From positions 1 to 25,923 of the IMG/VR virus record IMGVR_UViG_3300005541_000021: a stretch of 25,923 nucleotides of DNA. One strand, written 5' to 3'. A program made the translations under genes and the position numbers. Shown piece after piece: positions 1 to 8,218 of this stretch. Origin of the DNA: a virus. Position 1 is the first letter of the stretch, and each line of letters begins with the position of its first letter. The notes below the pieces were generated by a model. That model saw only the letters and a program-made list of their open reading frames with translations. It had not been told where the DNA came from and searched no databases.

Positions 1-1
1 G

Positions 2-1243
2 GCACTTTCTAATCCTGTATTATGGGCAGCAGCGGCTAATAATCCAGCTATGCAACAACAATTGATTGGTTTGATGAGTAAAATGCCAGGAACAGCAAGC
101 GGTCAAACCAATAATTTACCTTCTCCTCCTGCACAAGGTGGAATTGGAAATAGTTTATTAGGAATGTTAGTTAATAAAATAACGGGTAATTCATCATCTC
201 CTAATCCTATTAATAATTCTTTGGCTAATAGTCCTTCCGTATCACAAATGCCTGCCACTAATGCCATGAATCAAACTACGGGGCCTTCTACGCCTGCTGT
301 CAATCCGACTCCTTCTACGCAACCCAATACAATTCCAGATAGTACAATTCAAAGGACGGCTGCCGGAAATCCTTTGAATGGAGTTAATCCGGTAACTATT
401 TCAAATGCACAAGCGGCGGCTCTTAATGCGACTGCTACTAATGAAGCACAAAATCAACAATCTCAATGGAAAGAGCGCCAAGATTTAGGTAATAATGCGG
501 CTACAAGCGCGCAAAATAATATCAATTATTTAAATAAATTAAAAAGTTCTTATCCTAATTTAGGGTGGTATGAAAGAGGATATCCTTTTGGTGCATTTCC
601 GGGTGTAACTCAGGCAGCTAATGATGTTGATACAGCTTCCAGCGCAATGGCAGATTCAGTCGCTAGAGCAAATCAAGAAGGCCATATAACCAATTCAGAT
701 AGAAATATTTACAGCACTATGAAACCTTCTCGCACTCAATCAACGGGAGGATTTAATGATGCTGTAACTTTTAATATGGGAATGAATCAAAGATTGTTAG
801 AAGTTCCTCAATTTAATATTGCTGCTCAAAATGCCGGATTAACTCCTAGTCAAGCTCAGGCTGTATGGACTTATTACTCGCGTAAAGAACCTTTTTATGA
901 TTCTAAGAAAAATGAAATCATTAATGATAATTTAGGTAAATGGGAAGATTATTTAACACCTGACAAAGTAAAAGAAGCTTTAAGTCCTAAGCAACAAAAA
1001 TTATCTGAAAAAGAAATGCCGTCGCAGGGAAATTCAAAAACTACACCAGGAAATAATTTACCTGATGTAAATGTTAGTGCTCCTAGACTTAATTCGGCAT
1101 CTTCAAAATCTGGATATGACCCAACCACCATATTAAATTATAATTTTAAAGATCCTAAAGAATTTAGAGAAGCTTTTAACACTTTAGATGATAGTGCTAA
1201 ACAACAGGTGATCGCTGAAATGAAAAAAAGAGGATGGACTTAA
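2..1243 (+). CDS. Partial low-complexity phage virion protein, possible ejection protein
   Basis: The reading frame is open from base 2, with no stop before the first ATG at 50, so the true start lies left of the window. The visible part is rich in Asn, Ser, Thr, Pro and Gln over its first ~150 residues (of the ATG-50 form), followed by a more ordered region with aromatic residues (~165-300) and a charged C-terminal tail. There is no signal peptide or catalytic motif. It is followed after 1 base by a second large protein and then tail-fibre genes. In P22-like phages that position is held by proteins ejected with the DNA, so an internal virion or ejection role is inferred from position and composition only. 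I do not recognise the family. Confidence 0.6.
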   Translation, partial: ALSNPVLWAAAANNPAMQQQLIGLMSKMPGTASGQTNNLPSPPAQGGIGNSLLGMLVNKITGNSSSPNPINNSLANSPSVSQMPATNAMNQTTGPSTPAVNPTPSTQPNTIPDSTIQRTAAGNPLNGVNPVTISNAQAAALNATATNEAQNQQSQWKERQDLGNNAATSAQNNINYLNKLKSSYPNLGWYERGYPFGAFPGVTQAANDVDTASSAMADSVARANQEGHITNSDRNIYSTMKPSRTQSTGGFNDAVTFNMGMNQRLLEVPQFNIAAQNAGLTPSQAQAVWTYYSRKEPFYDSKKNEIINDNLGKWEDYLTPDKVKEALSPKQQKLSEKEMPSQGNSKTTPGNNLPDVNVSAPRLNSASSKSGYDPTTILNYNFKDPKEFREAFNTLDDSAKQQVIAEMKKRGWT

Positions 1244-1244
1244 T

Positions 1245-2765
1245 ATGAATTATAGGCCGTCCTTAAGTGATATTTCACAAAATAATCCTGCTCCTATAAA
1301 TACTTACCGTCCTTCTTTATCTGATTTAAATGATAACGATAATTCATTCAATAGAATGGAAAATTTGAACCCACAGTCTTCAGTGATGCATTCAATGCCC
1401 AATAGACCAATGACTATTACTGACGTAAGAAATGCATTGCTACGCGGTTCTGGAGCATTATTGACCGCTTCTAATCCTGAATTAATGCCAGAAATTGGAA
1501 TGATGCCTAAATTTATTAATGCATTGGGCAGAATAGGATCAGGAACCACAGGCGCTACGTTAATGAATGCCCCTAATGCTAATTCTATTCAGGAATTGGG
1601 AAAAAATGCCGGTCAAAATGCTGCATTAAATACAGGATTAGAAGCCATTAGTCCGGCTTTAAATCTAGTCGGGAAAGGATTGTCTTTAATGCAACCACAA
1701 AAATATGCTCAACAGTTTATTGATAAACTTAGTGGTGGACAAAATTTAGAAAATACTGGAAAATACATAGCTAGTAATATTAATAATGCATATAAAAAAG
1801 TCAAAGACGAGTTTAAAAATAAATATGATAACCTTTTTAATAGCTATGATTCTGTTGGTGATTCTCGCTTGTATAACCGAACCGATCCGATAATCGGAAT
1901 TCACAAGCCAACGCCATTTGAAAATTTAAATTTAACTAAAGATGATATAAAAGACAGTAAGCTTTTTGATTCTTATTCTGATTTTTTATCAAATCCTACT
2001 TTAGAAAAAGCACATGACTTACAAAGTGATTTTGGTAAGCGTGCTTCTTTATTAAAATCTAATCAAATTAATCCTGATCATGATACGATCCAAACCTTAA
2101 TGAATTCTAGAAAATTATTACAAAATGATATTCATAATTTTATGGAGTCTTATGATAAGGGATTGTCTAATGATTATAAAAAATTAGGACAAGATTATAA
2201 AAAAGAAGTAGTGCCCTATTATTCAGATACTAATTTAAACGCTATGGCTGAGGGGAAAACCCAAAATCCTACGAGAGAAAGTTTAATAAGATTATTTAGA
2301 AATCCTGATACCGATATTAATACTATTATTGGTCATCAAACGCCCGATTTTAAAAATAAAATTTTGCATGTTTTATTAGGGCAAGAAAAAGAAACCGTTA
2401 CCCCTCAATCATTATTAACGGCTATTAAACCTTTCGGGAAAAAAGGCTTAAATAGTTATCGAACACCCGAATTAAATGATGCCATAAATAGCATTAGTAA
2501 TAGACAAGCTTTGCAGAATGTTATTAAAAGAGGTGCTGGAGCTGGAGCTGGATATTTATTAGGGCATTTATCTGGAAATCCGTCGATAGAGGCATTGGGT
2601 GCTTTAGGAGGATTTACAGGCGCTCCTAATGCAATGCATTTATTAAAATATCCTTTTGATAAATTACATTTGCCAGAAGTTACGCAACCATTAAAAAATG
2701 CCTTAATTGGTGGTTATAAGCCTGCTCTAAGATTTTTAGGGAATAATAGTTTAAGTAATCAATAA
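1245..2765 (+). CDS. Large phage virion protein, possible internal or ejection protein
   Basis: 506 residues, beginning 1 base after the previous stop and so probably translationally coupled (GAGGA about 13 bases upstream of the ATG). The N-terminus is Asn/Pro-rich and repeats a short motif, YRPSLSD, at residues ~3 and ~21. A helical, Lys/Asp/Asn-rich middle follows (~150-420). Near residue 430 is a Gly/Ala stretch (GAGAGAGYLLG) that continues into further small and hydrophobic residues, which could insert in or cross a membrane. Ejection proteins of short-tailed phages often carry such small-residue hydrophobic segments. The protein sits directly before the tail-fibre genes. The function is inferred from context; the family is not recognised. 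Confidence 0.6.
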   Translation: MNYRPSLSDISQNNPAPINTYRPSLSDLNDNDNSFNRMENLNPQSSVMHSMPNRPMTITDVRNALLRGSGALLTASNPELMPEIGMMPKFINALGRIGSGTTGATLMNAPNANSIQELGKNAGQNAALNTGLEAISPALNLVGKGLSLMQPQKYAQQFIDKLSGGQNLENTGKYIASNINNAYKKVKDEFKNKYDNLFNSYDSVGDSRLYNRTDPIIGIHKPTPFENLNLTKDDIKDSKLFDSYSDFLSNPTLEKAHDLQSDFGKRASLLKSNQINPDHDTIQTLMNSRKLLQNDIHNFMESYDKGLSNDYKKLGQDYKKEVVPYYSDTNLNAMAEGKTQNPTRESLIRLFRNPDTDINTIIGHQTPDFKNKILHVLLGQEKETVTPQSLLTAIKPFGKKGLNSYRTPELNDAINSISNRQALQNVIKRGAGAGAGYLLGHLSGNPSIEALGALGGFTGAPNAMHLLKYPFDKLHLPEVTQPLKNALIGGYKPALRFLGNNSLSNQ

Positions 2766-2808
2766 TATTTGATGATATTATAAGTAATCATTCTCAAGGA
2801 AGAGAATA

Positions 2809-4416
2809 ATGACAATTACATATTCATTGGCACCAATGCCAAAATGGTACATCGCCGATCTAGTAGGTCGCCCCTTAGGTGGCGGATCGATGTATACATA
2901 TAGCAATCTTGATAAAACTACCTTTAAGTTTATCTTTCAAGATCCTGCTGGTAACTTTCCTTGGACTGACCCCGTACTTTTTGATGAAAATGGTTCTCAA
3001 GGACCTTTCTACTGGGAAGTTGATTCGGACGATCCTACTGACACTTATTACATTGAAGTTTATGATTCTGATGGCGTCCTACAATGGACGATATCTGATT
3101 TCACCCCTCCTGGAGGCGGTGGTGGAAGTATAATCACGACCGCTTTAGATCTTGAGAATTTAATTGTAAATAATGTGTTTTGGCGCGGAACTGTTGGGAC
3201 AACGCCTGTTTCAACGACCACTCAATTTCATTTAGCACCGGGTGCTCATGCAGCATTTTCTAATAATGTCACTAATTCATCCGGAACTTATACTGGCCCA
3301 GATATTTATTTCCTTAAAAATAATACAAATGCCACTGACACATTATCATTACCTACCTTTACATTGGGAAGTACCCCTTTAACTGGAGATGTAACCCCGG
3401 TTAATTATCTCAATTATACGTGCACAAATACCCCTGCCGCTGAAACTACTAAGGTTGTTCAATTTCCTATCACAACTCAGGTACAAAATTTATCTAATCA
3501 GAATGTGACGGTCACTATATGGGCGCGATGTAATTCGGGCAATACATCTCTCACTCTTCAATGGTATCAATTCTTTGGGGATGGGGTGGGCGCTTCTGCA
3601 CCGGCTGTTACTAACATTCAAACACTCACTTTAACGGCTGCATGGCAAAAATTCATTATTCAAGACAATATCCCGGATGTAACCGGACAGGTTCTTGGAT
3701 CGATGGGTGCGTGCGCCAATGATGCATTATTTTTACAAGTGGGTTATCCATTAGGATCAGCGACTAATATTGATTTTACTAAACCATGCGTTTATTTAGG
3801 AAATATTTCACCTCAAGAGGATTATCATACCTATGACATGATTGATGGAGTGATCAATGCCCAACGAACTGGTTATGTAATTCCAGGATATGCGGCATCA
3901 TCTCCCGGGTCTCCACCTGGATATGTCGTCATGAATGATGGAACGATAGGAAGTGCTGCATCAGGAGCAACTACTCGCGCCAATTCAGATACTTTCGCAC
4001 TTTATAATTTACTTTATAACAATGTCACGGTTCCTTCATCAAATACTCTTTGTATTGTTACGGCATTTAGTGGAAATGCTGTTAATGATTATGTGGCTAA
4101 TAGAGTCATGCATTTGCCAGCGGTATTAGGTCGAGCAATGTGTTCGGCTGGAAGTGGTGCTGGTCTGACGCCTCGTGCATTAGCCTCTATTACCGGATCA
4201 GAAACCATATCGATTGCTGCTATGCCTGCGCATAACCATCCTGGATCAGTGATGCCATTCCAATCATTTAATGCATCGGGTGGTGGAACGTCCGTTGTGG
4301 AAACGCCGGGTTCCGTAAGTGGTAATTATGCGTTGAGTATCGCATCACAAGGTAGTGGTGCGGCTGATGGAAATATGCAGCCTTCTTCATTCATGAACTT
4401 TTTCATTAAGCTATAG
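2809..4416 (+). CDS. Tail fibre or spike protein with C-terminal tail-collar-like domain
   Basis: 535 residues behind AAGGAAGAG. The first ~100 residues (WYIADLVGRPLGGGSMYTY, a DxDG-like segment, then a Gly hinge PPGGGGGS) look like a virion-attachment domain. A beta-rich middle (~110-340) could be a carbohydrate-binding jelly roll. The C-terminal ~180 residues resemble the phage Collar domain: PGYVVMNDGT, then LPAVLGRAMCSAGSGAG, then AAMPAHNHPGS, the His-rich motif typical of tail-collar proteins. It probably forms the receptor-binding fibre. It heads a run of small tail genes on the same strand. The collar assignment is fairly firm; receptor and oligomeric state are unknown. Confidence 0.8.
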   Translation: MTITYSLAPMPKWYIADLVGRPLGGGSMYTYSNLDKTTFKFIFQDPAGNFPWTDPVLFDENGSQGPFYWEVDSDDPTDTYYIEVYDSDGVLQWTISDFTPPGGGGGSIITTALDLENLIVNNVFWRGTVGTTPVSTTTQFHLAPGAHAAFSNNVTNSSGTYTGPDIYFLKNNTNATDTLSLPTFTLGSTPLTGDVTPVNYLNYTCTNTPAAETTKVVQFPITTQVQNLSNQNVTVTIWARCNSGNTSLTLQWYQFFGDGVGASAPAVTNIQTLTLTAAWQKFIIQDNIPDVTGQVLGSMGACANDALFLQVGYPLGSATNIDFTKPCVYLGNISPQEDYHTYDMIDGVINAQRTGYVIPGYAASSPGSPPGYVVMNDGTIGSAASGATTRANSDTFALYNLLYNNVTVPSSNTLCIVTAFSGNAVNDYVANRVMHLPAVLGRAMCSAGSGAGLTPRALASITGSETISIAAMPAHNHPGSVMPFQSFNASGGGTSVVETPGSVSGNYALSIASQGSGAADGNMQPSSFMNFFIKL

Positions 4417-4429
4417 GGAGATAACTTAA

Positions 4430-4720
4430 ATGGCTTTGCAAACAATTTTGAATGTTCCACCGCTAGACCCTAATTTGAAAACGGGTCCAACACGGATTAT
4501 GTCCGGAGTTGTGCGTACCTTAGCGCCTACTGTCAATGTTCCCTATGGTGAATTTATGACATGGATCTATTTGGGTACGGCAGGCGATTTATCCTATGTT
4601 AAATGGGATGGAACAACAGAGACTCTACTAGGACTTGCAGCCGGCGTATTTCATCCGATTTATTCAGTGATGATTAATTCGAGTGGTACAACAGCAAGTA
4701 ATATAAGGGTAGGAAGTTAA
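4430..4720 (+). CDS. Small beta-rich tail or spike-base-like protein
   Basis: 96 residues with a GGGAG site about 10 bases upstream of the ATG. The pattern IYLGTAGDLSYVKWDGTTE, then GLAAGVFHPIY, then a terminal SGTTASNIRVGS matches the layout of small phage and gene-transfer-agent proteins described as spike-base (RCAP_Rcc01079-like): a short beta sandwich with V-G-x-x-G-D, A-G-x-x-H/L-P-I and G-T-T-A-x-x-I near the end. It lies between two fibre genes, which suits a structural or adaptor role in the tail tip. No enzyme motif is visible. The assignment rests on remembered sequence patterns and should be treated as moderate. Confidence 0.6.
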   Translation: MALQTILNVPPLDPNLKTGPTRIMSGVVRTLAPTVNVPYGEFMTWIYLGTAGDLSYVKWDGTTETLLGLAAGVFHPIYSVMINSSGTTASNIRVGS

Positions 4721-4753
4721 ACTGATATCAGTGTTTTAAAAAGGAGTTTTACA

Positions 4754-5623
4754 ATGAGCACAATCGAAGCCTTAAATGCATCACAACAATTAGCGTCTGT
4801 ACGTGTTGTTTCCAATAGCAATCAATCAGGTACTTATTACAATGGTCCATTAAACAATGGTGTTCGAGCAACTTTTACTTATGCGACAGGTGCTTTAACC
4901 ATTGATAGCGTTGCCATTAACTTTAATGACTATGTGTTATTAGCGGGTCAAACAAGCGCATTTCAAAATGGTATTTATCAATGCACGCAACAAGGTGCAA
5001 CCGGTGTAGCCGCTATTCTAACTCGTCGTGGCGACTTTCAATGTCGTGAGCAAATCCAAGGTGGCAATTATGTACCCGTTTCAGCAGGTACGTCATTTGG
5101 TGGCTCTATGTGGACTGTGGTTGAGCCCTATCCTCAAGCCATTGGTAACCCTCAAACAGCGGGTGCAAATAATATCAATTTTGCAACGATTACCGCTGCT
5201 GGATCTTCTTTATATCTTCAAGTGGCTAATAACTTGTCTGATGTAGCCAATGCTGCAACCTCTCTTTCTAATTTGGGTGGCTTGGCATTAGCTGGCGGCC
5301 AAATGACAGGTTCTGTCTTAATGGATAGAGGGACTGCTACGAGCACCGCAGGTGCCGCAACAGTTAATCATCAAGCTGGTGTCATTACCACTGAAGCATT
5401 AACAACAGCAGCCGCTTCGGCTTATTCATTTACTCTTACTGATTCAAGAATCACGGCATCATCTATTGTTCTATTACAATTAATGGGTGGAACCAATACG
5501 ACACGCGGTCTTGAATTACGTGCTATTCCAGGATCGGGAAGTGCAACGCTTTCTATCTACAATAACAATGTCGCTGGAACTGCATTAAATGGAACGCTTA
5601 TCTTTGGATTTGTAGTTATCTAA
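4754..5623 (+). CDS. Modular phage tail fibre protein
   Basis: 289 residues with AAAGGAG 7-8 bases before the ATG. Residues ~10-150 form a repeat-like beta module seen in many phage fibres: GTYYNGPLNNGVRATFTY, then LTIDSVAINFNDYVLLAGQ, then QNGIYQCTQQ, then LTRRGDF and INFATI. A linker (LQVANNLSDVANAATSLSNL) of the type that joins fibre segments follows. The C-terminal ~110 residues are a beta-rich tip (ALTTAAASAYSFTLTDSRIT...). It is followed at once by a strong terminator, so it ends a transcription unit that includes the fibre gene upstream. Role: tail fibre or tip component, inferred from module recognition. Confidence 0.7.
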   Translation: MSTIEALNASQQLASVRVVSNSNQSGTYYNGPLNNGVRATFTYATGALTIDSVAINFNDYVLLAGQTSAFQNGIYQCTQQGATGVAAILTRRGDFQCREQIQGGNYVPVSAGTSFGGSMWTVVEPYPQAIGNPQTAGANNINFATITAAGSSLYLQVANNLSDVANAATSLSNLGGLALAGGQMTGSVLMDRGTATSTAGAATVNHQAGVITTEALTTAAASAYSFTLTDSRITASSIVLLQLMGGTNTTRGLELRAIPGSGSATLSIYNNNVAGTALNGTLIFGFVVI

Positions 5624-5629
5624 TGAATA

Positions 5630-5652
5630 GGGGGCATGAAGCCCCCTTTTTT
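5630..5652 (+). terminator. Rho-independent terminator after the fibre gene
   Basis: GGGGGC at 5630-5635 pairs perfectly with GCCCCC at 5641-5646 around the loop ATGAA, and is followed by six T residues (5647-5652). It begins 6 bases after the stop of the 289-residue fibre gene. The stem is all G-C, so it should be efficient on the plus strand. Confidence 0.9.
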
Positions 5653-5663
5653 AAGGATAGACA

Positions 5664-5807
5664 ATGAATTGTTATGGAAGTGGTTATATCACTCAACTTA
5701 TCTACGCCACCTTTGGTAGTGGTGCTGCGGATAATTTTTCGCTGTTAACAGAAGATGGACAGCAATTATTAACAGAAGATGGGAACGTCATTGAAATCGA
5801 ACATTAA
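5664..5807 (+). CDS. Small 47-residue phage protein with repeated LLTEDG motif
   Basis: ATG at 5664 behind AAGGAT. The 47-residue product ends in a tandem repeat, LLTEDGQQLLTEDGNVIEIE. Short acidic repeats of the form LLxEDGxxLLxEDG are common in small phage tail-associated proteins of unknown function and in spacers between fibre domains. It lies between a terminator and the next fibre gene, in the same direction. Its start is supported by the ribosome binding site and by the full use of the gap. No catalytic or membrane feature is visible. A structural or linker role is only an inference. Confidence 0.6.
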   Translation: MNCYGSGYITQLIYATFGSGAADNFSLLTEDGQQLLTEDGNVIEIEH

Positions 5808-5821
5808 AGGAGTTTTATGCC

Positions 5822-6505
5822 ATGGCAGGCGTGAAAATAAGTGGATTACCCCCCGTACCGGTGGCTCCCGCATTAACAGATATTATCCCTGAGGTTCAGC
5901 CTCCTACAGGAGGAACAACCTATAAAGTAAGTTTTCAACAACTTTACAATTTATTTAGTTCAAATTCTGGAACAGTAAATACCGGATCAATTAATCAATT
6001 AGCTTATTATGCCGCCGCTGGAAATGCATTGAGCGGTGTAGGACCATTGACTAATGGTCAATTATTAATTGGATCAACGGGTGCACCTGCTGCTCCCGGA
6101 ACTATTAGTGCAGGTCCGGGCATTTCCGTGGCCAATGGTCCTGGAACTATTACGATTTCTGGCACCGGAAGTGGCATTGGATGGACGAATGTTACTGGGA
6201 CAACACAGCAAATGGTTGCGGATAGCGCCTATGTCGCCGATAACGCTGGCTTAGTAACGTTAACATTACCTGCTACCGCCGCCTTTGGGACGGCCATAGT
6301 GGTGTTAGGACGAGGAGCAGGTGGTTGGTCGATTGCTCAAAATTCTGGGCAAAATATTCAAGTGGGCTCTGTCTCATCGACTGTTGGTGCGAGTGGTTCT
6401 GTATCGTCAACCAATCAATGGGATTCTATTACCATGATTTGTGTAGCTGCAAATACGACATGGTCACAATATGGCGCCCCTCAAGGAAATTTGACAATAG
6501 TTTAA
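5822..6505 (+). CDS. Beta-rich phage tail fibre or spike protein
   Basis: 227 residues. AAAGGAG at 5806-5812 is 9 bases from this ATG; a nearer ATG at 5817 opens a frame of only five codons and was rejected. The N-terminus (MAGVKISGLPPVPVAPALTD) is typical of short phage fibre proteins that begin with a target-binding leader. A small-residue-rich segment (~80-125) follows. The C-terminal ~105 residues form a recurring phage module: TQQMVADSAYVADNAGLVTL, then LPATAAFGTAIVVLGRG, then a Trp-containing strand and INVQVG-like repeats. It has the same transcription direction and tight spacing as the Gly-rich gene that follows. Role inferred: part of the tail fibre or spike. Confidence 0.65.
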   Translation: MAGVKISGLPPVPVAPALTDIIPEVQPPTGGTTYKVSFQQLYNLFSSNSGTVNTGSINQLAYYAAAGNALSGVGPLTNGQLLIGSTGAPAAPGTISAGPGISVANGPGTITISGTGSGIGWTNVTGTTQQMVADSAYVADNAGLVTLTLPATAAFGTAIVVLGRGAGGWSIAQNSGQNIQVGSVSSTVGASGSVSSTNQWDSITMICVAANTTWSQYGAPQGNLTIV

Positions 6506-6517
6506 AAGGAATTAAAC

Positions 6518-7213
6518 ATGGCTACAAATAATGCTATTAATGCAACGCTACCCGTATTTGATAAATATACTGTTCAAATTTTTACAAGCGGAGGAACCTA
6601 TACTCCCACCACTGGCATGAAGTTTTGTAGGGTGAGGCTTGTAGGCGGAGGTGGTGGGACGGCAGGTTCGCCTGCAACGAGCGCAGTACAAGCTTCTTTT
6701 AGTTCAGGTGGTGGCGCAGGCGGTTACGCAGAATCAATATTATCCGCGGCGACTGTGGGAGCTTCTCAAACGATTACAATTGGTGCGGGTGGTACGGCTG
6801 GAACAAGTGCGCCGACAAATGGCGGCACTGGTGGAACGACTTCATTCGGTGCAATTTTAAGTGCTACTGGCGGTGTGGGTACTACTCAACAAAGCGCCTT
6901 GGCAAATACGACCATTAGCTTTGCAATTGGAGGCGCTGGTGGAAGTGGTAGCGGTGGAAATGTTTTAAATATCGTAGGGTCAAATGGTGGTTATGGTTTT
7001 ATCCTCGGTGCTAATGTGGCAGGCGGTATGGGTGGCGCTAGTTTGTTAGGAGGATCTATTAATAATTTAGGTAATGGATCTCCTGCGGCTGGTCAATCTG
7101 GCATTAGTTATGGTAGTGGTGGTTCTGGTAGCGCTAGTACAAATAGTGCAGGACAAGCGGGAGGCGCGGGATCATCGGGGATAGTAATTATTGAAGAATT
7201 TTGTAGTGTATAA
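6518..7213 (+). CDS. Glycine-rich phage tail protein
   Basis: 231 residues behind AAAGGAATTAAACATG. Residues ~15-45 (YTVQIFTSGGTYTPTTGMKF, then a VRLVGGGGG segment) match the start of the glycine-rich domain often found at the end of phage tail fibres. The rest is made of Gly/Ser/Ala-rich repeats (GGGAGGYAES, GGAGGSGSGG, GSGGSGSAS) ending in SGIVIIEEF, the usual closing strand of that domain. Such domains form thin polyglycine-II-like tips that contact the receptor. It is the last gene of the rightward tail cluster and is followed 5 bases later by a terminator. Confidence 0.75.
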   Translation: MATNNAINATLPVFDKYTVQIFTSGGTYTPTTGMKFCRVRLVGGGGGTAGSPATSAVQASFSSGGGAGGYAESILSAATVGASQTITIGAGGTAGTSAPTNGGTGGTTSFGAILSATGGVGTTQQSALANTTISFAIGGAGGSGSGGNVLNIVGSNGGYGFILGANVAGGMGGASLLGGSINNLGNGSPAAGQSGISYGSGGSGSASTNSAGQAGGAGSSGIVIIEEFCSV

Positions 7214-7218
7214 AATTT

Positions 7219-7243
7219 AAGAGGGGTTTTATCCCCTCTTTTT
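7219..7243 (+). terminator. Rho-independent terminator closing the tail cluster
   Basis: AAGAGGGG at 7219-7226 pairs with CCCCTCTT at 7233-7240 around the loop TTTTAT, followed by TTT. It lies between the end of the Gly-rich tail gene and the end of a leftward gene at 7249. The reverse strand also reads the stem followed by TTAAATTTTA, so the hairpin may terminate both converging units. Confidence 0.85.
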
Positions 7244-7248
7244 ATAAA

Positions 7249-7392
7249 TTATTTTTTCTTCTTACCACGTCTAGCTTCAGAATATGCAATCGCAACGGAT
7301 TGATCTAACTTCTTACCTTCTTTACGTTCTCTTTTTACATTTTCTGAAAATCCTTTACGAGTACTGGCTTTTTTTCCTTTGACGAGTGGCAT
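7249..7392 (-). CDS. Small basic phage protein (47 residues)
   Basis: Leftward 47-residue protein starting at 7392, with AAAGGA 8 bases upstream. The sequence is Lys/Arg-rich: it begins MPLVKGKKASTRKGFSENV, continues with an alternating acidic/basic helix and the motif QSVAIAYSEA, and ends in RRGKKKK. This layout (basic N-terminus, KxG, then QAVAIALSxA) is a widespread family of tiny phage proteins with no assigned role; nucleic-acid binding is plausible from charge. It converges on the tail terminator. The start is well supported. Confidence 0.75.
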   Translation of the reverse strand: MPLVKGKKASTRKGFSENVKRERKEGKKLDQSVAIAYSEARRGKKKK

Positions 7393-7425
7393 AGCATTAT
7401 TCCTTTAATTTGTAAATTAATACTC

Positions 7426-7431
7426 TATAAT
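7426..7431 (+). promoter_or_regulatory. Possible -10 element before the His-rich gene
   Basis: A perfect TATAAT lies 37 bases upstream of the ATG at 7468, in the divergent gap between the basic leftward gene and the His-rich rightward gene. No good -35 hexamer is seen 16-18 bases upstream (the best match at 17 bp is CTTTAA), so this is only a candidate promoter, perhaps needing an activator. Confidence 0.3.
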
Positions 7432-7467
7432 ATATCAGTTAATCATTTATTTAAAAGGGATTTACCA

Positions 7468-7644
7468 ATGAAGCATAAATCACCTCATCATGAAAAAGCC
7501 GTTCATCATATGGAAAAAGCTGCCCATCATCATGAGAAAGCTAAACATTACATGGAGAAAGTAAAAATGGAAAAAAAGCACGAAAAGAAAGAAGAAAAGA
7601 AACACGAAAAGAAAGAACCTAAAAAACACCATAAAAAGAAATAA
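7468..7644 (+). CDS. His/Lys-rich 58-residue protein, possible metal binder
   Basis: ATG at 7468 behind AAAAGGGA. The 58-residue product has 13 His and a very large share of Lys and Glu. The first half repeats HHMEKAAHHHEKAKHYMEK, spaced so that His pairs would fall on one face of a helix; the second half is a KKHEKKE repeat. There are no hydrophobic segments, Cys or known domain. Clustered His on a helix suggests binding of Zn, Ni or Cu ions or of nucleic acid, but this is inferred from composition. The gene stands alone between terminator and promoter elements, so it probably has its own message. Confidence 0.6.
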   Translation: MKHKSPHHEKAVHHMEKAAHHHEKAKHYMEKVKMEKKHEKKEEKKHEKKEPKKHHKKK

Positions 7645-7652
7645 GTTAATTT

Positions 7653-7708
7653 ATCATGGGTGAATTATTGACATATCTAAAAAGTAAGTAAATAATGCCG
7701 CCCATGAT
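7653..7708 (+). promoter_or_regulatory. Sigma70-type promoter flanked by an inverted repeat (putative operator)
   Basis: TTGACA (7668-7673) and AATAAT (7691-7696) are separated by 17 bases, a near-consensus promoter. ATCATGGG at 7653-7660 is the exact inverse of CCCATGAT at 7701-7708, so the promoter is enclosed by an 8-base inverted repeat, and the downstream arm covers the expected start point. A further ATCATGAG lies at 7717-7724. The next gene encodes a probable ribbon-helix-helix protein, so autoregulation at this site is a reasonable inference. Confidence 0.65.
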
Positions 7709-7730
7709 TTCTTATATCATGAGGAATCTA

Positions 7731-7931
7731 ATGACAGAATTAGCGTTAGAATTAGATGAGAAAGCGGCGACTTCTATTAATGATCTAATGATACATTACC
7801 AATTAGAAAGTGCAGCGCAACTTATATCTAAAGCTTTAACAGTATTGTCTCTAGCAGCTCACATTGACAATACGCAAGGTGAATTGTTTGCTAGGAAGGG
7901 CGGCCACGAGACAAAAATAGTTGTAAGATGA
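7731..7931 (+). CDS. Probable ribbon-helix-helix DNA-binding regulator
   Basis: 66 residues from ATG 7731, with GAGGA at 7721-7725. An upstream in-frame ATG at 7695 overlaps the -10 element and cannot be in the transcript, so it was rejected. The sequence (LALELDEKAATSINDLM, then LESAAQLISKALTVLSLAAH, then GELFARKG ending in IVVR) follows a small RHH-like pattern: a beta strand, two helices with a conserved A-x-x-I-x-x-A-L, and a C-terminal strand pair. It probably binds the inverted repeat around its own promoter. The following membrane-protein gene overlaps it by ATGA. Confidence 0.6.
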   Translation: MTELALELDEKAATSINDLMIHYQLESAAQLISKALTVLSLAAHIDNTQGELFARKGGHETKIVVR

Positions 7932-8218
7932 ATAGGCTATTTATGGCTGATAATTTGCTTCAAGACTTTTACAAAGTAAAGCAGTTTGATACGCAAAAGT
8001 TAGAGGGTTCGATTAATATAGGGCGGATTACAGAAAAAGAAAAATTTATAGCCGCTAAACAAATCCTATTAGGAATAGCTATTCTGTATTTGTTCACACT
8101 GTTGGCCTATTTATTTAGGCCAACCGAGGGGTCAAAATTATTAGATATTTGTACAACTACTTTTCCGCCTTTAGCCACTCTTATTCTTGTGGCTTATTTT
8201 CGGGACAAGGCTCATTAA
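7928..8218 (+). CDS. Small membrane protein of unknown function
   Basis: 96 residues, with an ATGA overlap with the RHH gene, so the two are co-translated. The first ~45 residues are polar. Two hydrophobic segments follow, ~44-64 (QILLGIAILYLFTLLAYLF) and ~74-91 (TTFPPLATLILVAYF), with a short charged tail. It is probably an inner-membrane protein. Partnered with a regulator and expressed from its own promoter, away from the structural genes, it could be a host-modifying or superinfection protein, which is inference only. Its 3' end overlaps the end of the converging leftward gene by 38 bases. Confidence 0.55.
   Translation: MNRLFMADNLLQDFYKVKQFDTQKLEGSINIGRITEKEKFIAAKQILLGIAILYLFTLLAYLFRPTEGSKLLDICTTTFPPLATLILVAYFRDKAH

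Noticed and set aside
4721-4732. Palindrome ACTGATATCAGT before the 289-residue fibre gene
   Set aside because: Too short to be a stable hairpin once a loop is allowed, and followed by only GTTTT; at most a weak site.
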